A stretch of 64,000 nt of DNA. It comes from Streptomyces canus (GTDB taxonomy: Bacteria > Actinomycetota > Actinomycetes > Streptomycetales > Streptomycetaceae). This document shows positions 51,957 through 61,308 of this stretch, one piece after another (position 1 is the stretch's first letter; the number at the start of each line of letters is the position of its first letter). The translations under genes were made by a program, and so were the position numbers. The notes under the pieces were generated by a model. It made no database searches and was not told the DNA's origin. It worked only from the letters and a program-made list of their open reading frames with translations. The DNA lies in assembly GCF_030815415.1 (NCBI RefSeq), contig NZ_JAUSWW010000001.1, positions 2,170,001-2,234,000 on the forward strand, read 5' to 3'.

Positions 51957-53669
51957 TTACGACAGCGGCGGGTACGCGTTCGTCATCAGCTGCTGGAACT
52001 GCGCCGAGAACCAGTGCCCGGCGACCGGGGCGTTCGGCAGGGCGCCGGACATGTTGTTGTTGTTGCGCGGGTTGCCCGTGTACGTCGGGTCGCACATCCG
52101 GTCGAAGCCCTTGCCCTCGTCGTTGGGAATGGCAGAGCTCGAACCGTCGGACTCACCCGGGGGCTTCATCCACACGTAGGCGTCGATCCCTGCGGCCGGG
52201 CTGGCCTTCGGGCGCTCACCGAGACCCGCACCGGACTGGTTGCACCAGTTGCCGGTGTTGAAGCGGCGGTCGTAGCGGCCGCCGTCGACGTAGGTGTCGA
52301 CGCTGGTCATGGCACCGGGGCCGGTGGGGCGGGCCGAACCGCCCCAGCCATTGCGGGAAGTGTCGATCAGCATGCCGACGCCGGAGTTGAAGCCGGTCGT
52401 CACCAGCTGGTTGCGGAAGGCCTGGGCGAAGGAGAGCTCGTCGACGTAGCGGTTCCAGTCGACCCACTTGGACTCGCGGACGGACTTGTCGGCCACGGAG
52501 TCGTTGATGGTGAAGTTGTTCTCCTTCAGGGCGCTGTAGTTGGCCGTGTTGGTGATGAAGCCGTGGACGTCGTTGACGGTGGCGCCCTCCGTGGTGGCCG
52601 CCTCCTTCATCAGGGTGGCAGTGGGCCCGAAGTTGTCGTCCCAGCCGATCCAGCCGTGGTGCCCGGCGTCGATGTAGTTGTAGACGTTGGGCACGTCACC
52701 GAGCTTGTTCAGGGCGTAGCCGACGCCCTTCTGGTAGTTGCCGTTGGCCTTCATCACGTCGCACTGCGGGGTGGCGGTGACCCGGCTGCCGGTGTTGGTG
52801 ACGAGGTTGGGCAGCGAGTCGATCTCGATGGTGGTGACGATCCGCAGCCCGGCGTACTTGGAGTCGGCGAGGATCGCCTTGATCGGGTCGATGTACTGCG
52901 TCTTGTACTTGTCGATCTCCGTCGGGCCGAGCTCACCGTTGGAGGAGAGAGCCGCGCAGTCGCGTCCGGGCAGGTTGTAGATGACGAGCTGGACGACCAG
53001 TTCGCCGGAGCCCTTCTGGGTGAGCGCGGCGTCCAGGTGGTCGCGCAGGCCCATGCCGCCGTTCACGCCGTTGATGGCGGCGATCCGGTCCAGCCACACA
53101 CCGGTGGGCTGGTTGGAGATACGGCTGCCGCCCGGTTCGGCGGCGGCCTTCGCGGACCACTCGGGGTTCACGTACACCTTGGCGCCGCTGTACGGGTTGT
53201 CGACGCGGGTTCCGGTCCCGGGGTCCGGCGGGTCCGTCGGACCGCCGCCGCCGTCGACGTTGCAGGTCACCCCGTCGAGGGTGAAGGTGGCCGGGATCGC
53301 GTTGGTGCCGCTGTAGGTGCCCTGGAAACCGAAGCTGGTCGAACCGCCGGTGGCGAGTGTGCCGTTGTAGGACTCGTTGGCGGCGGTGACGGCGGTGCCG
53401 CTCTGGGTGATCTTGGCGTTCCAGCCACTGGTGACCTGCTGATTGCCGGCGTACGCCCACTTGACCGCCCAACTGCTCTTGGCGGCACCGTTGTTGGTGA
53501 TCGTCACGGCGGCGGTGAAGCCGGTGCCCCACTGGTTCTGGATCTTGTAGTCCACGGTGCAGGGGACGGCGGCCGCGCCGACGTCCGCCGGATTGACGGC
53601 GAGCGCCGTCCCGGAGGCCCCGGCGACCAGGGCTATGGCTGCGAGCAGCGCAGTTCTGGTACGACTCAT
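51957..53669 (-). CDS. Secreted GH6 cellulase (cellobiohydrolase/endoglucanase) with N-terminal CBM2
   Basis: Hydrolyses beta-1,4-glucan, cellobiohydrolase type likely. 570 aa: Sec signal (to ~30), CBM2 at ~36-139 (CTVDYKIQNQWGTGFTAAVTI to DGVTCNV, conserved Trp residues WAVKWAYAG and GWNAKITQ), Gly/Pro linker, then GH6 (~155-570) with VVQLVIYNLPGRDCAALSSNGE, TTIEIDSLPNLV (general-acid Asp region) and YIDAGHHGWIGWDDN. Start ATG 53669 after AAGGAA. It lies 57 bases after the GH5 gene and is probably co-transcribed from the CebR-type promoter. Confidence 0.94.
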   Translation of the reverse strand: MSRTRTALLAAIALVAGASGTALAVNPADVGAAAVPCTVDYKIQNQWGTGFTAAVTITNNGAAKSSWAVKWAYAGNQQVTSGWNAKITQSGTAVTAANESYNGTLATGGSTSFGFQGTYSGTNAIPATFTLDGVTCNVDGGGGPTDPPDPGTGTRVDNPYSGAKVYVNPEWSAKAAAEPGGSRISNQPTGVWLDRIAAINGVNGGMGLRDHLDAALTQKGSGELVVQLVIYNLPGRDCAALSSNGELGPTEIDKYKTQYIDPIKAILADSKYAGLRIVTTIEIDSLPNLVTNTGSRVTATPQCDVMKANGNYQKGVGYALNKLGDVPNVYNYIDAGHHGWIGWDDNFGPTATLMKEAATTEGATVNDVHGFITNTANYSALKENNFTINDSVADKSVRESKWVDWNRYVDELSFAQAFRNQLVTTGFNSGVGMLIDTSRNGWGGSARPTGPGAMTSVDTYVDGGRYDRRFNTGNWCNQSGAGLGERPKASPAAGIDAYVWMKPPGESDGSSSAIPNDEGKGFDRMCDPTYTGNPRNNNNMSGALPNAPVAGHWFSAQFQQLMTNAYPPLS

Positions 53670-53726
53670 GAGTGCGGGTTTCCTTCTCCGTCGCGAGGTT
53701 CTCGGATTTCGGTGGTGCGTGAGCGG

Positions 53727-55136
53727 TTATCCGTCGAGCGAGCGCAGGTGGTCGCGCAGCCCGGTGCCGTACGCCGTCGGCGTACCGCCGTAACTGGAGA
53801 TCAGGGCGGGACCCGAGGTGCAGCTCCATGTGTTCCAGGTCCAGCCCAGGTAGGACAGGCCACGGTCGTCGAACCACTTCATGACCTGGTCGACGAAGGA
53901 GTGACCGCAGGTGTTCTCGCCGATCTCCCCGGCGACCAGCGGCACTTGGGCCGCCACCGGGGCGAGCTGGGAGTTCCGGCAGCTCTCGTTCGCGCAGGTG
54001 TTGACGTTGTAGACGTGCCAGGCGGCCGCGAGATTGTGCTTCGGATCGTCGGGCTTGTACGTCAGCCATTGGCTGAGGTCGTTCGAGTAGGCGATCCCGC
54101 CGGCGAGGATCAGGTTGCCGGCGCCGGTCGCCCGTACGGCGTCGACGAGATCCTGCATACCGGCGACCTCGTAGCCGATACCGGGGCAGGTGCCGCCGTC
54201 CCGCCAGCACTGCCAAGCCTGAGTGGTCGTGGCGGTGGCGCGGTCCGGGTAGGGCTCGTTGAACAGGTCGAGGACGACGGTCGGGTCGACCTTGAAGGTG
54301 TTGGCCACCGACGTCCAGAAGGACGGGGTGTACTGCATGCCGGGCATCGGTTTCTGGCAGGTGGCGTGCACGTCGGAGCAGCCCGCCGAGTTGCCCGTGT
54401 ACTGACCGTGGGTCCAGTGCAGTTCGAGCATCGGCGTCATGCCGTTCGCCTTCACCTTCGCCACCAGGTCCTTGACGGCATCGATGTAGTGCGAACCGGC
54501 GTACTCCGGCTTGATGTTGGACAGGCCGAGCCAGCACTCGTCGTGCAGCGGAATGCGGACCGTGTTGGCATTCCAGTCGGCGATCGCCCTGAAGGCGGCG
54601 TCGTCGACCGGCCCGTCCCAGATGCCGTAGCCCTGCACACACATGAACTCGCCGCCGGAGCGGTCGACGCCGAGCAGACGACGGGTGGTGCCGTCGGCGT
54701 CCACGAGCTTGTTCCCCGAGGCCCTGAGGACCGGGGGTGTTCCGTCACCGGTGTCCGGTGGACCGGTCGGTGTCGGTGTGGGTGTCGGCGTGGGCGAGGG
54801 GTCCGCGTCGACGTTGCAGGTCGTGCCGTTGAGCTTGAACGAGGTCGGTGACGGGTTGCTCCGGGTACCGGACTGGGACCACTCGGCGTTCCAGCCCTGG
54901 CTCAGCTCCTGTCCGCCCGCGAAGTCGAAGGTGAGACTCCAACTGCTCACGGCGGCGGTGTTGTCGGTGATCGTCACGGCACCCTGGAAGCCGGACTCCC
55001 ACTGGCTGGTGACGAAGTACTCCACCGTGCACGCGGGGGTGGCTCCCGACGCCGTGACCACCGGCACCGACACCGACCCGAGAAGGGCCACGGCGCCGAC
55101 GCCGGCTAAAAGTACTGAACGCGGGGGGTGTCGCAT
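53727..55136 (-). CDS. Secreted GH5 cellulase with an internally deleted CBM2
   Basis: 469 aa from ATG 55136 (AAGGAG upstream). Signal peptide, then CBM2 from ~32 (CTVEYFVTSQWESGFQGAVTI) that jumps from EWSQSGT directly to SPTSFKLNGTTC, lacking ~26-28 residues present in neighbouring CBM2 domains. A (PT)n linker follows (~125-145), then a GH5 catalytic domain (~155-469) with WHVYNVN, acid/base Glu in LDLFNEPYPD and nucleophile Glu in PLVAGEIGENTCG. First gene of the GH5-GH6 pair. Confidence 0.92.
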   Translation of the reverse strand: MRHPPRSVLLAGVGAVALLGSVSVPVVTASGATPACTVEYFVTSQWESGFQGAVTITDNTAAVSSWSLTFDFAGGQELSQGWNAEWSQSGTRSNPSPTSFKLNGTTCNVDADPSPTPTPTPTPTGPPDTGDGTPPVLRASGNKLVDADGTTRRLLGVDRSGGEFMCVQGYGIWDGPVDDAAFRAIADWNANTVRIPLHDECWLGLSNIKPEYAGSHYIDAVKDLVAKVKANGMTPMLELHWTHGQYTGNSAGCSDVHATCQKPMPGMQYTPSFWTSVANTFKVDPTVVLDLFNEPYPDRATATTTQAWQCWRDGGTCPGIGYEVAGMQDLVDAVRATGAGNLILAGGIAYSNDLSQWLTYKPDDPKHNLAAAWHVYNVNTCANESCRNSQLAPVAAQVPLVAGEIGENTCGHSFVDQVMKWFDDRGLSYLGWTWNTWSCTSGPALISSYGGTPTAYGTGLRDHLRSLDG

Positions 55137-55183
55137 GAGCGACTCCTTGCAGATCAGCGCGCCGTGACCGACACGTCGACTGA

Positions 55184-55197
55184 TGGAACCGCTCCCA
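55184..55197. promoter_or_regulatory. Degenerate CebR-type operator before the GH5 gene
   Basis: TGGAACCGCTCCCA differs at two positions from the 14-base CebR consensus TGGGAGCGCTCCCA and lies 48 bases before the GH5 start. CebR is the cellobiose-responsive LacI-family repressor of Streptomyces cellulase genes. Confidence 0.65.
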
Positions 55198-55327
55198 CTG
55201 GTGTCACCGAAGTTAGCGCCAAGTGACGGCAAAGAACAGAGGAGTCACTTGACTTTTCCTCAACCACATTCATCGAATCTTTTCGACTCTTCAAGCATCT
55301 TGACCCCTCTCACCCTCATCCTCACTA

Positions 55328-55341
55328 TGGGAGCGCTCCCA
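55328..55341. promoter_or_regulatory. Perfect CebR-type operator before the GH48 gene
   Basis: TGGGAGCGCTCCCA, an exact palindrome equal to the known CebR box, ending 46 bases before the GH48 start in the GH5/GH48 divergent region. Both directions are probably induced by cello-oligosaccharides. Confidence 0.9.
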
Positions 55342-55387
55342 CTGGTTCAAGCCTTGACTTCTCCGAGCCGCAAGGAGGAACCAGCAC

Positions 55388-58303
55388 ATGGCACCGAGAA
55401 GGAGACGCCGGACTGTCCGGCGCTTATGGACGGCTGTCACAGCCGCCCTGGCTCTGCCGTTCGCCATGCTGAGTGTGGCTTCAACTCCCGCACAAGCAGC
55501 GGCAGTTCAGTGCAGCGTCGACTACAAGACGAACGACTGGGGCTCCGGCTTCACCACGGACGTGACGATCACGAACCGCGGTACGGACGCCATCAGCGGC
55601 TGGACCCTGACGTATGCCTACGCCGGCAACCAGAAGCTGTCGAACGGCTGGAACGGCACCTGGTCCCAGTCCGGCCAGACGGTCACGGTGAACAGCGCGA
55701 GCTACAACGGGAACATCGCGGCCGGCGCCGCGGTCTCCACCGGCGCGCAGTTCACCTACAGCGGCACCAACGCCGCCCCGAAGTCCTTCGCGATCAACGG
55801 CACCACCTGCACCGGCGCGCACCAGCCGCCGATCACCGTGCTGACCAGCCCGGCTGCGGGCGCCGTCTACACGCAGGGCAACGCCGTCCCGCTCGCGGCG
55901 ACCGCCGCGGCCGCCGACGGCGCGACGATCAGCAAGGTGGAGTTCTACGACAACACCACGCTGCTCGGCACCGACACGACCTCGCCGTACTCACTCTCGG
56001 CCTCCAGCTTGACCGTGGGCAGTCATTCGCTGCTGGCGAAGGCGTACGACAGCCTGGGCGCGTCGGCGGAGTCCACACCGGTCGGCATCACGGTCGTCTC
56101 GGGCCCCGCCATCGTGGCCTCGGCGACCCAACTCGCCGTGCAGCAGGGCGAGACGGGCACGTTCGCGGTGAAGCTGTCGACGCAGCCGTCCGCGAACGTG
56201 ACGGTGACGACCGCCCGCACCGGCGGCAACTCGGGCCTGTCCGTGACCGGCGGGGCTTCCCTGACCTTCACCCCGTCGAACTGGAACACCGCCCAGAACG
56301 TGACCATCACGGCCGACTCCTCCGGCACCGGAGCCGCGACCTTCGAGTCGACGGCGACCGGGCACGCCAAGGCGTCGGTGACGGTCACGCAGATCGAGGC
56401 GGCGGGCGAGTACGACGCCCGTTTCCTGGAGCTGTACGGCAAGATCACCAACCCGGCGAACGGCTACTTCTCACCCGAGGGCATCCCCTATCACTCGGTG
56501 GAGACGCTGATCGTCGAGGCGCCGGACCACGGTCACGAGACCACGTCCGAGGCGTACAGCTACCTGCTCTGGCTGCAGGCCATGTACGGCAAGGTGACCG
56601 GCGACTGGACCAAGTTCAACGGTGCCTGGGACATCATGGAGAAGTACATGATCCCCACGCACGCCGACCAGCCGACCAACTCCTTCTACAACGCCTCGAA
56701 GCCGGCGACGTACGCGCCCGAGCTGGACACGCCCAACGAGTATCCGGCGAAGCTGGACACCGGGGTGTCGGTCGGTTCGGACCCGATCGCCGGTGAACTG
56801 AAGAGCGCCTACGGTACGGACGATGTCTACGGTATGCACTGGTTGCAGGACGTCGACAACGTCTACGGCTACGGCAACGCGCCCGGCAAGTGCGAGGCGG
56901 GTCCCACGGACACCGGCCCGTCGTACATCAACACCTTCCAGCGCGGTGCGCAGGAGTCGGTGTGGGAGACGGTGCCGCAGCCGACCTGTGACGCCTTCAA
57001 GTACGGCGGCAAGAACGGGTACCTGGACCTCTTCACCGGTGACGCCTCCTACGCCAAGCAGTGGAAGTTCACCAACGCCCCGGACGCCGACGCGCGTGCG
57101 GTGCAGGCCGCGTACTGGGCCGACAAGTGGGCCGACGCCCAGGGCAAGGGCAGCCAGATCTCCGCGACCGTCGCCAAAGCCGCGAAGATGGGCGACTACC
57201 TGCGCTACTCGATGTACGACAAGTACTTCAAGAAGATCGGCAACTGCGTCGGTCCGACCACCTGTGCGGCCGGGACCGGCAAGGACGCCTCGATGTACCT
57301 GATGTCCTGGTACTACGCCTGGGGCGGCGCCACCGACACCTCGGCGGGCTGGGCCTGGCGCATCGGCTCCAGCCATACGCACGGCGGCTACCAGAACCCG
57401 ATGGCCGCGTACGCGCTGAGCGCCTACGCCGACCTGAAGCCCAAGTCGAGCACGGGTGCCGCCGACTGGGGCACCTCGCTGACCCGGCAGATCGAGTTCT
57501 ACCGCTGGCTCCAGTCCAACGAGGGCGCCATCGCGGGCGGTGCGACCAACAGCTGGGCGGGCCGTTACGCGACCCCGCCGGCCGGCAAGTCCACCTTCTA
57601 CGGCATGTACTACGACCAGCAGCCCGTCTACCACGACCCGCCGTCCAACCAGTGGTTCGGCTTCCAGGCGTGGTCGATGGAGCGGGTGGCCGAGTACTAC
57701 CAGCAGACGGGGAACGCGGCCGCGAAGACCGTCCTCGACAAGTGGGTGGACTGGGCACTGGACCACACCACCATCAACCCCGACGGCACCTACCAGATCC
57801 CGTCGACCCTCCAGTGGTCGGGCCAGCCCGACACCTGGAACGCGTCAAGTCCCGGCTCCAACAGCGGACTTCACGTCACCGTCGCCGACTACACCAACGA
57901 CGTCGGTGTGGCCGCCGCGTACGCCAAGACCCTGACGTACTACGCGGACCGCTCCGGTGACACGGCCGCCGCGACGACGGCCAAGGCGCTCTTGGACGGC
58001 ATGTGGGACAACCACCAGGACGCCCTGGGCATCGCGGTGCCGGAGAACCGGGCCGACTACAACCGGTTCGACGACGGCGTCTACATCCCGAGCGGCTGGA
58101 CCGGCACCATGCCGAACGGCGACGCGATCAACTCGTCGTCGACCTTCGACTCGATTCGGTCGTTCTACGAGGACGATCCGGCGTGGTCGAAGATCGAGGC
58201 GTATCTCGCGGGCGGCGCGGTGCCGTCGTTCACGTACCACCGGTTCTGGGCCCAGGCGGACATCGCCCTGGCCATGGGTTCGTACGCGGAGCTTCTCGAA
58301 TAG
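55388..58303 (+). CDS. Secreted GH48 reducing-end cellobiohydrolase with CBM2, Ig-like and Calx-beta-like domains
   Basis: 971 aa. Arg-rich signal peptide (1-38), CBM2 (42-141), Ig-like Big domain (~148-236; [23 protein letters not shown]), Calx-beta/FnIII-like domain (~240-335), GH48 catalytic domain (~340-971) with [20 protein letters not shown] (Glu388, candidate acid), [10 protein letters not shown] and [22 protein letters not shown] 55388 follows AAGGAGG. Processive exo-acting cellulase that works with the GH6 enzyme from the opposite chain end. Confidence 0.95.
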   Translation: MAPRRRRRTVRRLWTAVTAALALPFAMLSVASTPAQAAAVQCSVDYKTNDWGSGFTTDVTITNRGTDAISGWTLTYAYAGNQKLSNGWNGTWSQSGQTVTVNSASYNGNIAAGAAVSTGAQFTYSGTNAAPKSFAINGTTCTGAHQPPITVLTSPAAGAVYTQGNAVPLAATAAAADGATISKVEFYDNTTLLGTDTTSPYSLSASSLTVGSHSLLAKAYDSLGASAESTPVGITVVSGPAIVASATQLAVQQGETGTFAVKLSTQPSANVTVTTARTGGNSGLSVTGGASLTFTPSNWNTAQNVTITADSSGTGAATFESTATGHAKASVTVTQIEAAGEYDARFLELYGKITNPANGYFSPEGIPYHSVETLIVEAPDHGHETTSEAYSYLLWLQAMYGKVTGDWTKFNGAWDIMEKYMIPTHADQPTNSFYNASKPATYAPELDTPNEYPAKLDTGVSVGSDPIAGELKSAYGTDDVYGMHWLQDVDNVYGYGNAPGKCEAGPTDTGPSYINTFQRGAQESVWETVPQPTCDAFKYGGKNGYLDLFTGDASYAKQWKFTNAPDADARAVQAAYWADKWADAQGKGSQISATVAKAAKMGDYLRYSMYDKYFKKIGNCVGPTTCAAGTGKDASMYLMSWYYAWGGATDTSAGWAWRIGSSHTHGGYQNPMAAYALSAYADLKPKSSTGAADWGTSLTRQIEFYRWLQSNEGAIAGGATNSWAGRYATPPAGKSTFYGMYYDQQPVYHDPPSNQWFGFQAWSMERVAEYYQQTGNAAAKTVLDKWVDWALDHTTINPDGTYQIPSTLQWSGQPDTWNASSPGSNSGLHVTVADYTNDVGVAAAYAKTLTYYADRSGDTAAATTAKALLDGMWDNHQDALGIAVPENRADYNRFDDGVYIPSGWTGTMPNGDAINSSSTFDSIRSFYEDDPAWSKIEAYLAGGAVPSFTYHRFWAQADIALAMGSYAELLE

Positions 58304-58526
58304 CCCCCGCGAAGCGTTCCACGAGAAGGCCGGTGGTCGACGTGCGGGCCGTCTGCGGCTGGTCGCGCGGTTCCCCGCGTCCCTGACAGGGCGCGGGGGG
58401 CACCGCCCCTTCTCCGGAACCGCTTAACGGCTCCGCGTACGAGGTCTCGCCACCTGACGGCGAGGCCGACTCGCCGGGCGGCCCCCTCCCGCACTGGGGG
58501 TCGCCCGGCACCTCTCACCTCACATG

Positions 58527-58538
58527 GCAAGCGCTTGC
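58527..58538. promoter_or_regulatory. LacI-type palindrome before the GH74 gene
   Basis: GCAAGCGCTTGC is a perfect 12-base palindrome, within ATGGCAAGCGCTTGCTAT, 46 bases before the GH74 start. Its AAGCGCTT centre fits LacI-family operators but differs from the CebR box, implying a different regulator. Confidence 0.6.
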
Positions 58539-58584
58539 TATTCGCACTTTCCCCTCCTCCCCCCACGTCCCGGAAAGGACCCCC

Positions 58585-61245
58585 GTGCGAAGAACACGCA
58601 TCCTCACGGCCGTGCTGGCGCTCGCGGCCGGCCTGCTCGCGGGCACCCCGCCCGCACTGGCCGCCGACAGTCCGAAAACGGCCCTCGCCGCCGACACCTA
58701 CACCTGGAAGAACGCCCGGATCGACGGCGGCGGATTCGTCCCCGGCATCGTCTTCAACCGCAGTGAGAAGAACCTGGCCTACGCCCGCACCGACATCGGC
58801 GGCGCCTACCGCTGGGTGCAGTCGAGCAAGACCTGGACGCCCCTGCTGGACTCGGTCGGCTGGGACGACTGGGGGCACACGGGGGTGGCGAGCCTGGCCT
58901 CCGACTCCGTAAACCCGGACCGGGTGTACGCGGCGGTCGGCACGTACACCAACAGCTGGGACCCCGGGAACGGGGCGATCCTGCGCTCCTCCAACCGGGG
59001 CGCGAGCTGGCAGAAGACCGATCTGCCGTTCAAGCTGGGCGGCAACATGCCGGGGCGCGGCATGGGCGAGCGGCTGGCGATCGACCCGAACAAGAACAGC
59101 GTGCTGTACCTGGGCGCACCGAGCGGCAAGGGCCTGTGGCGGTCGACGGACTCCGGCGTGACCTGGTCGCAGGTCGCGAACTTCCCCAACGTCGGCAACT
59201 ACGTACAGGATCCGAGCGACACGTCCGGCTACGCCAGTGACAACCAGGGCATCGTCTGGGTCACCTTCGACGAACGCACGGGGGCCTCGGGCAACGCGAC
59301 ACAGACGATCTACGTCGGGGTGGCCGACAAGGACAACGCGGTCTACCGCTCGACGGACGGGGGCGCGAGCTGGTCGCGGCTGGCCGGGCAGCCGACGGGA
59401 TACCTCGCGCACAAGGGCGTACTGGATACCGTCAACGGCTATCTGTACATCGCATACAGCGACAAGGGCGGTCCGTACGACGGCGGCAAGGGCCGGCTGC
59501 TGCGGTACGCGACCTCGACCGGTACGTGGACGGACATCAGCCCGGTCGCCGAGGCCGACACGTACTACGGCTTCAGCGGGCTGAGCGTCGACCGGCAGGA
59601 TCCCGGCACGGTGATGGCCACGGCGTACAGCTCCTGGTGGCCGGACACCCAGATCTTCCGTTCCACCGACAGCGGCGCCACCTGGACGCGCGCCTGGGAC
59701 TACTCCTCGTACCCCAACCGCTCGAACCGCTTCACGATGGACGTCTCGTCGTCGCCGTGGCTGACCTGGGGCGCGAACCCCTCGCCACCCGAGCAGGCGC
59801 CGAAACTCGGCTGGATGACCGAGGCGTTGGAGATCGACCCGTTCAACTCCAGCCGGATGATGTACGGGACGGGCGCGACGGTCTACGGTACGGAGAACCT
59901 CACGAACTGGGACTCCGGCAGCCAGTTCACCATCAAGCCGATGGCGCAGGGCCTGGAGGAGACCGCGGTCCTCGACCTCGCCTCGCCGCCGTCCGGCGGC
60001 GCCCAACTCTTCAGCGCTCTGGGGGACATCGGCGGTTTCCGGCACACGGACCTGACCAAGGTGCCGACGATGATGTACACCCAGCCGAACTTCACCACGA
60101 CGACGAGCCTGGACTTCGCCGAGTCCAACCCGAACACGGTGGTCCGGGCCGGCAACCTCGACGCGGGCCCGCACATCGCCTTCTCGACGGACAACGGCGC
60201 CAACTGGTTCGGCGGGAGCGACCCTTCGGGGGTCAGCGGCGGCGGCACGGTCGCGGCGGCCTCGGACGGCAGCCGCTTCGTGTGGAGCCCGGCGGGCACC
60301 GGTGTGCAGTACACGACGGGCTTCGGCTCGTCCTGGGCGGCGTCGAGCGGCATCCCGGCCGGGGCGATCGTCGAGTCCGACCGGGTCGACGCGAAGACCT
60401 TCTACGGCTTCAAGTCCGGGAAGTTCTACGTCAGTACGGACGGCGGCGCGACCTTCACGGCCTCGGCGGCCACCGGGCTGCCGAGCGGCGACAGCGTCCG
60501 GTTCAAGGCACTGCCCGGCACCAAGGGTGACGTCTGGCTGGCGGGCGGCGCGACGGACGGCGCGTACGGGCTGTGGCACTCGACCAACGGCGGTACGTCC
60601 TTCACCAAGCTGTCCAACGTCGAGCAGGCCGACACCGTCGGCTTCGGCAAGGCGGCGACGGGGGCGTCGTACCAGACGCTCTACACCAGCGCGAAGATCG
60701 GGGGCGTACGCGGCATCTTCCGTTCCACGGACCAGGGTTCGACCTGGACGCGCATCAACGACGATGCCCACCAGTGGGGTTGGACGGGCGACGCGATCAC
60801 CGGTGATCCGCGAGTGTACGGCCGGGTCTATGCGTCGACCAACGGCCGCGGCGTCATCTACGGCGACTCCTCCGATGCGGGCGGTGGCGGCGGTGGCGGC
60901 ACCGACCCCACGCCGACGCCCACGGGTGCCTGCGCGGTGACGTACAAGATCACGAGCCAGTGGTCGGGCGGCTTCCAGGCGGACGTCCAGCTCAGCAACA
61001 CCGGCTCCAGCGCCTGGAGCGGCTGGTCACTCGGCTGGACTTTCCCGGGCGGCCAGACCATCGGCCAGCTGTGGAACGCCGAGTTCACCCAGTCGGGTTC
61101 GGCGGTGACGGCGAAGAACGTCACCTGGAACGCGAACGTGGCGGCGGGCTCCTCCGTGAGCTTCGGCTTCACGGGGAACTGGTCGGGGACAAACACGAAA
61201 CCGACGGCGTTCAAGCTGGGTGACCAGTCCTGCACGGTCCTCTGA
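58585..61245 (+). CDS. Secreted GH74 xyloglucanase with C-terminal CBM2
   Basis: Endo-xyloglucanase type enzyme, 886 aa from GTG 58585 (GGAAAGG upstream). Signal peptide to ~27. Two beta-propeller domains with Asp-box-like repeats (RSTDSGVTWSQV, RSTDGGASWSRL). Candidate catalytic Asp in ARTDIGGAYRW (~72) and in SALGDIGGFRH (~482). Gly-rich and PTPTPT linker at ~765-780, then CBM2 (~783-886; CAVTYKITSQWSGGFQADVQL). It follows GH48 but has its own promoter palindrome. Confidence 0.94.
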   Translation: MRRTRILTAVLALAAGLLAGTPPALAADSPKTALAADTYTWKNARIDGGGFVPGIVFNRSEKNLAYARTDIGGAYRWVQSSKTWTPLLDSVGWDDWGHTGVASLASDSVNPDRVYAAVGTYTNSWDPGNGAILRSSNRGASWQKTDLPFKLGGNMPGRGMGERLAIDPNKNSVLYLGAPSGKGLWRSTDSGVTWSQVANFPNVGNYVQDPSDTSGYASDNQGIVWVTFDERTGASGNATQTIYVGVADKDNAVYRSTDGGASWSRLAGQPTGYLAHKGVLDTVNGYLYIAYSDKGGPYDGGKGRLLRYATSTGTWTDISPVAEADTYYGFSGLSVDRQDPGTVMATAYSSWWPDTQIFRSTDSGATWTRAWDYSSYPNRSNRFTMDVSSSPWLTWGANPSPPEQAPKLGWMTEALEIDPFNSSRMMYGTGATVYGTENLTNWDSGSQFTIKPMAQGLEETAVLDLASPPSGGAQLFSALGDIGGFRHTDLTKVPTMMYTQPNFTTTTSLDFAESNPNTVVRAGNLDAGPHIAFSTDNGANWFGGSDPSGVSGGGTVAAASDGSRFVWSPAGTGVQYTTGFGSSWAASSGIPAGAIVESDRVDAKTFYGFKSGKFYVSTDGGATFTASAATGLPSGDSVRFKALPGTKGDVWLAGGATDGAYGLWHSTNGGTSFTKLSNVEQADTVGFGKAATGASYQTLYTSAKIGGVRGIFRSTDQGSTWTRINDDAHQWGWTGDAITGDPRVYGRVYASTNGRGVIYGDSSDAGGGGGGGTDPTPTPTGACAVTYKITSQWSGGFQADVQLSNTGSSAWSGWSLGWTFPGGQTIGQLWNAEFTQSGSAVTAKNVTWNANVAAGSSVSFGFTGNWSGTNTKPTAFKLGDQSCTVL

Positions 61246-61261
61246 GCGGACCGCGCACGAG

Positions 61262-61291
61262 GAGGCCCCGTCCGCTCCCGGACGGGGCCTC
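61262..61291. terminator. Hairpin between GH74 and PL11 genes
   Basis: GAGGCCCCGTCCG (61262-61274), CTCC loop, CGGACGGGGCCTC (61279-61291): perfect 13-base stem, followed by GTTGT. It lies between convergent genes and probably serves both. Confidence 0.85.
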
Positions 61292-61308
61292 GTTGTATGT
61301 CGGTCAGG

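Noticed and set aside
51192..54851. 1219-codon plus-strand frame across the methyltransferase, GH6 and GH5 genes
   Set aside because: It spans several real antisense genes and gaps; repetitive V/G/A/R composition typical of the mirror frame.
58165..60771. 868-codon minus-strand frame across GH74
   Set aside because: Shadow of GH74; Arg/Ala/Gly/Val-rich with no recognised domain.
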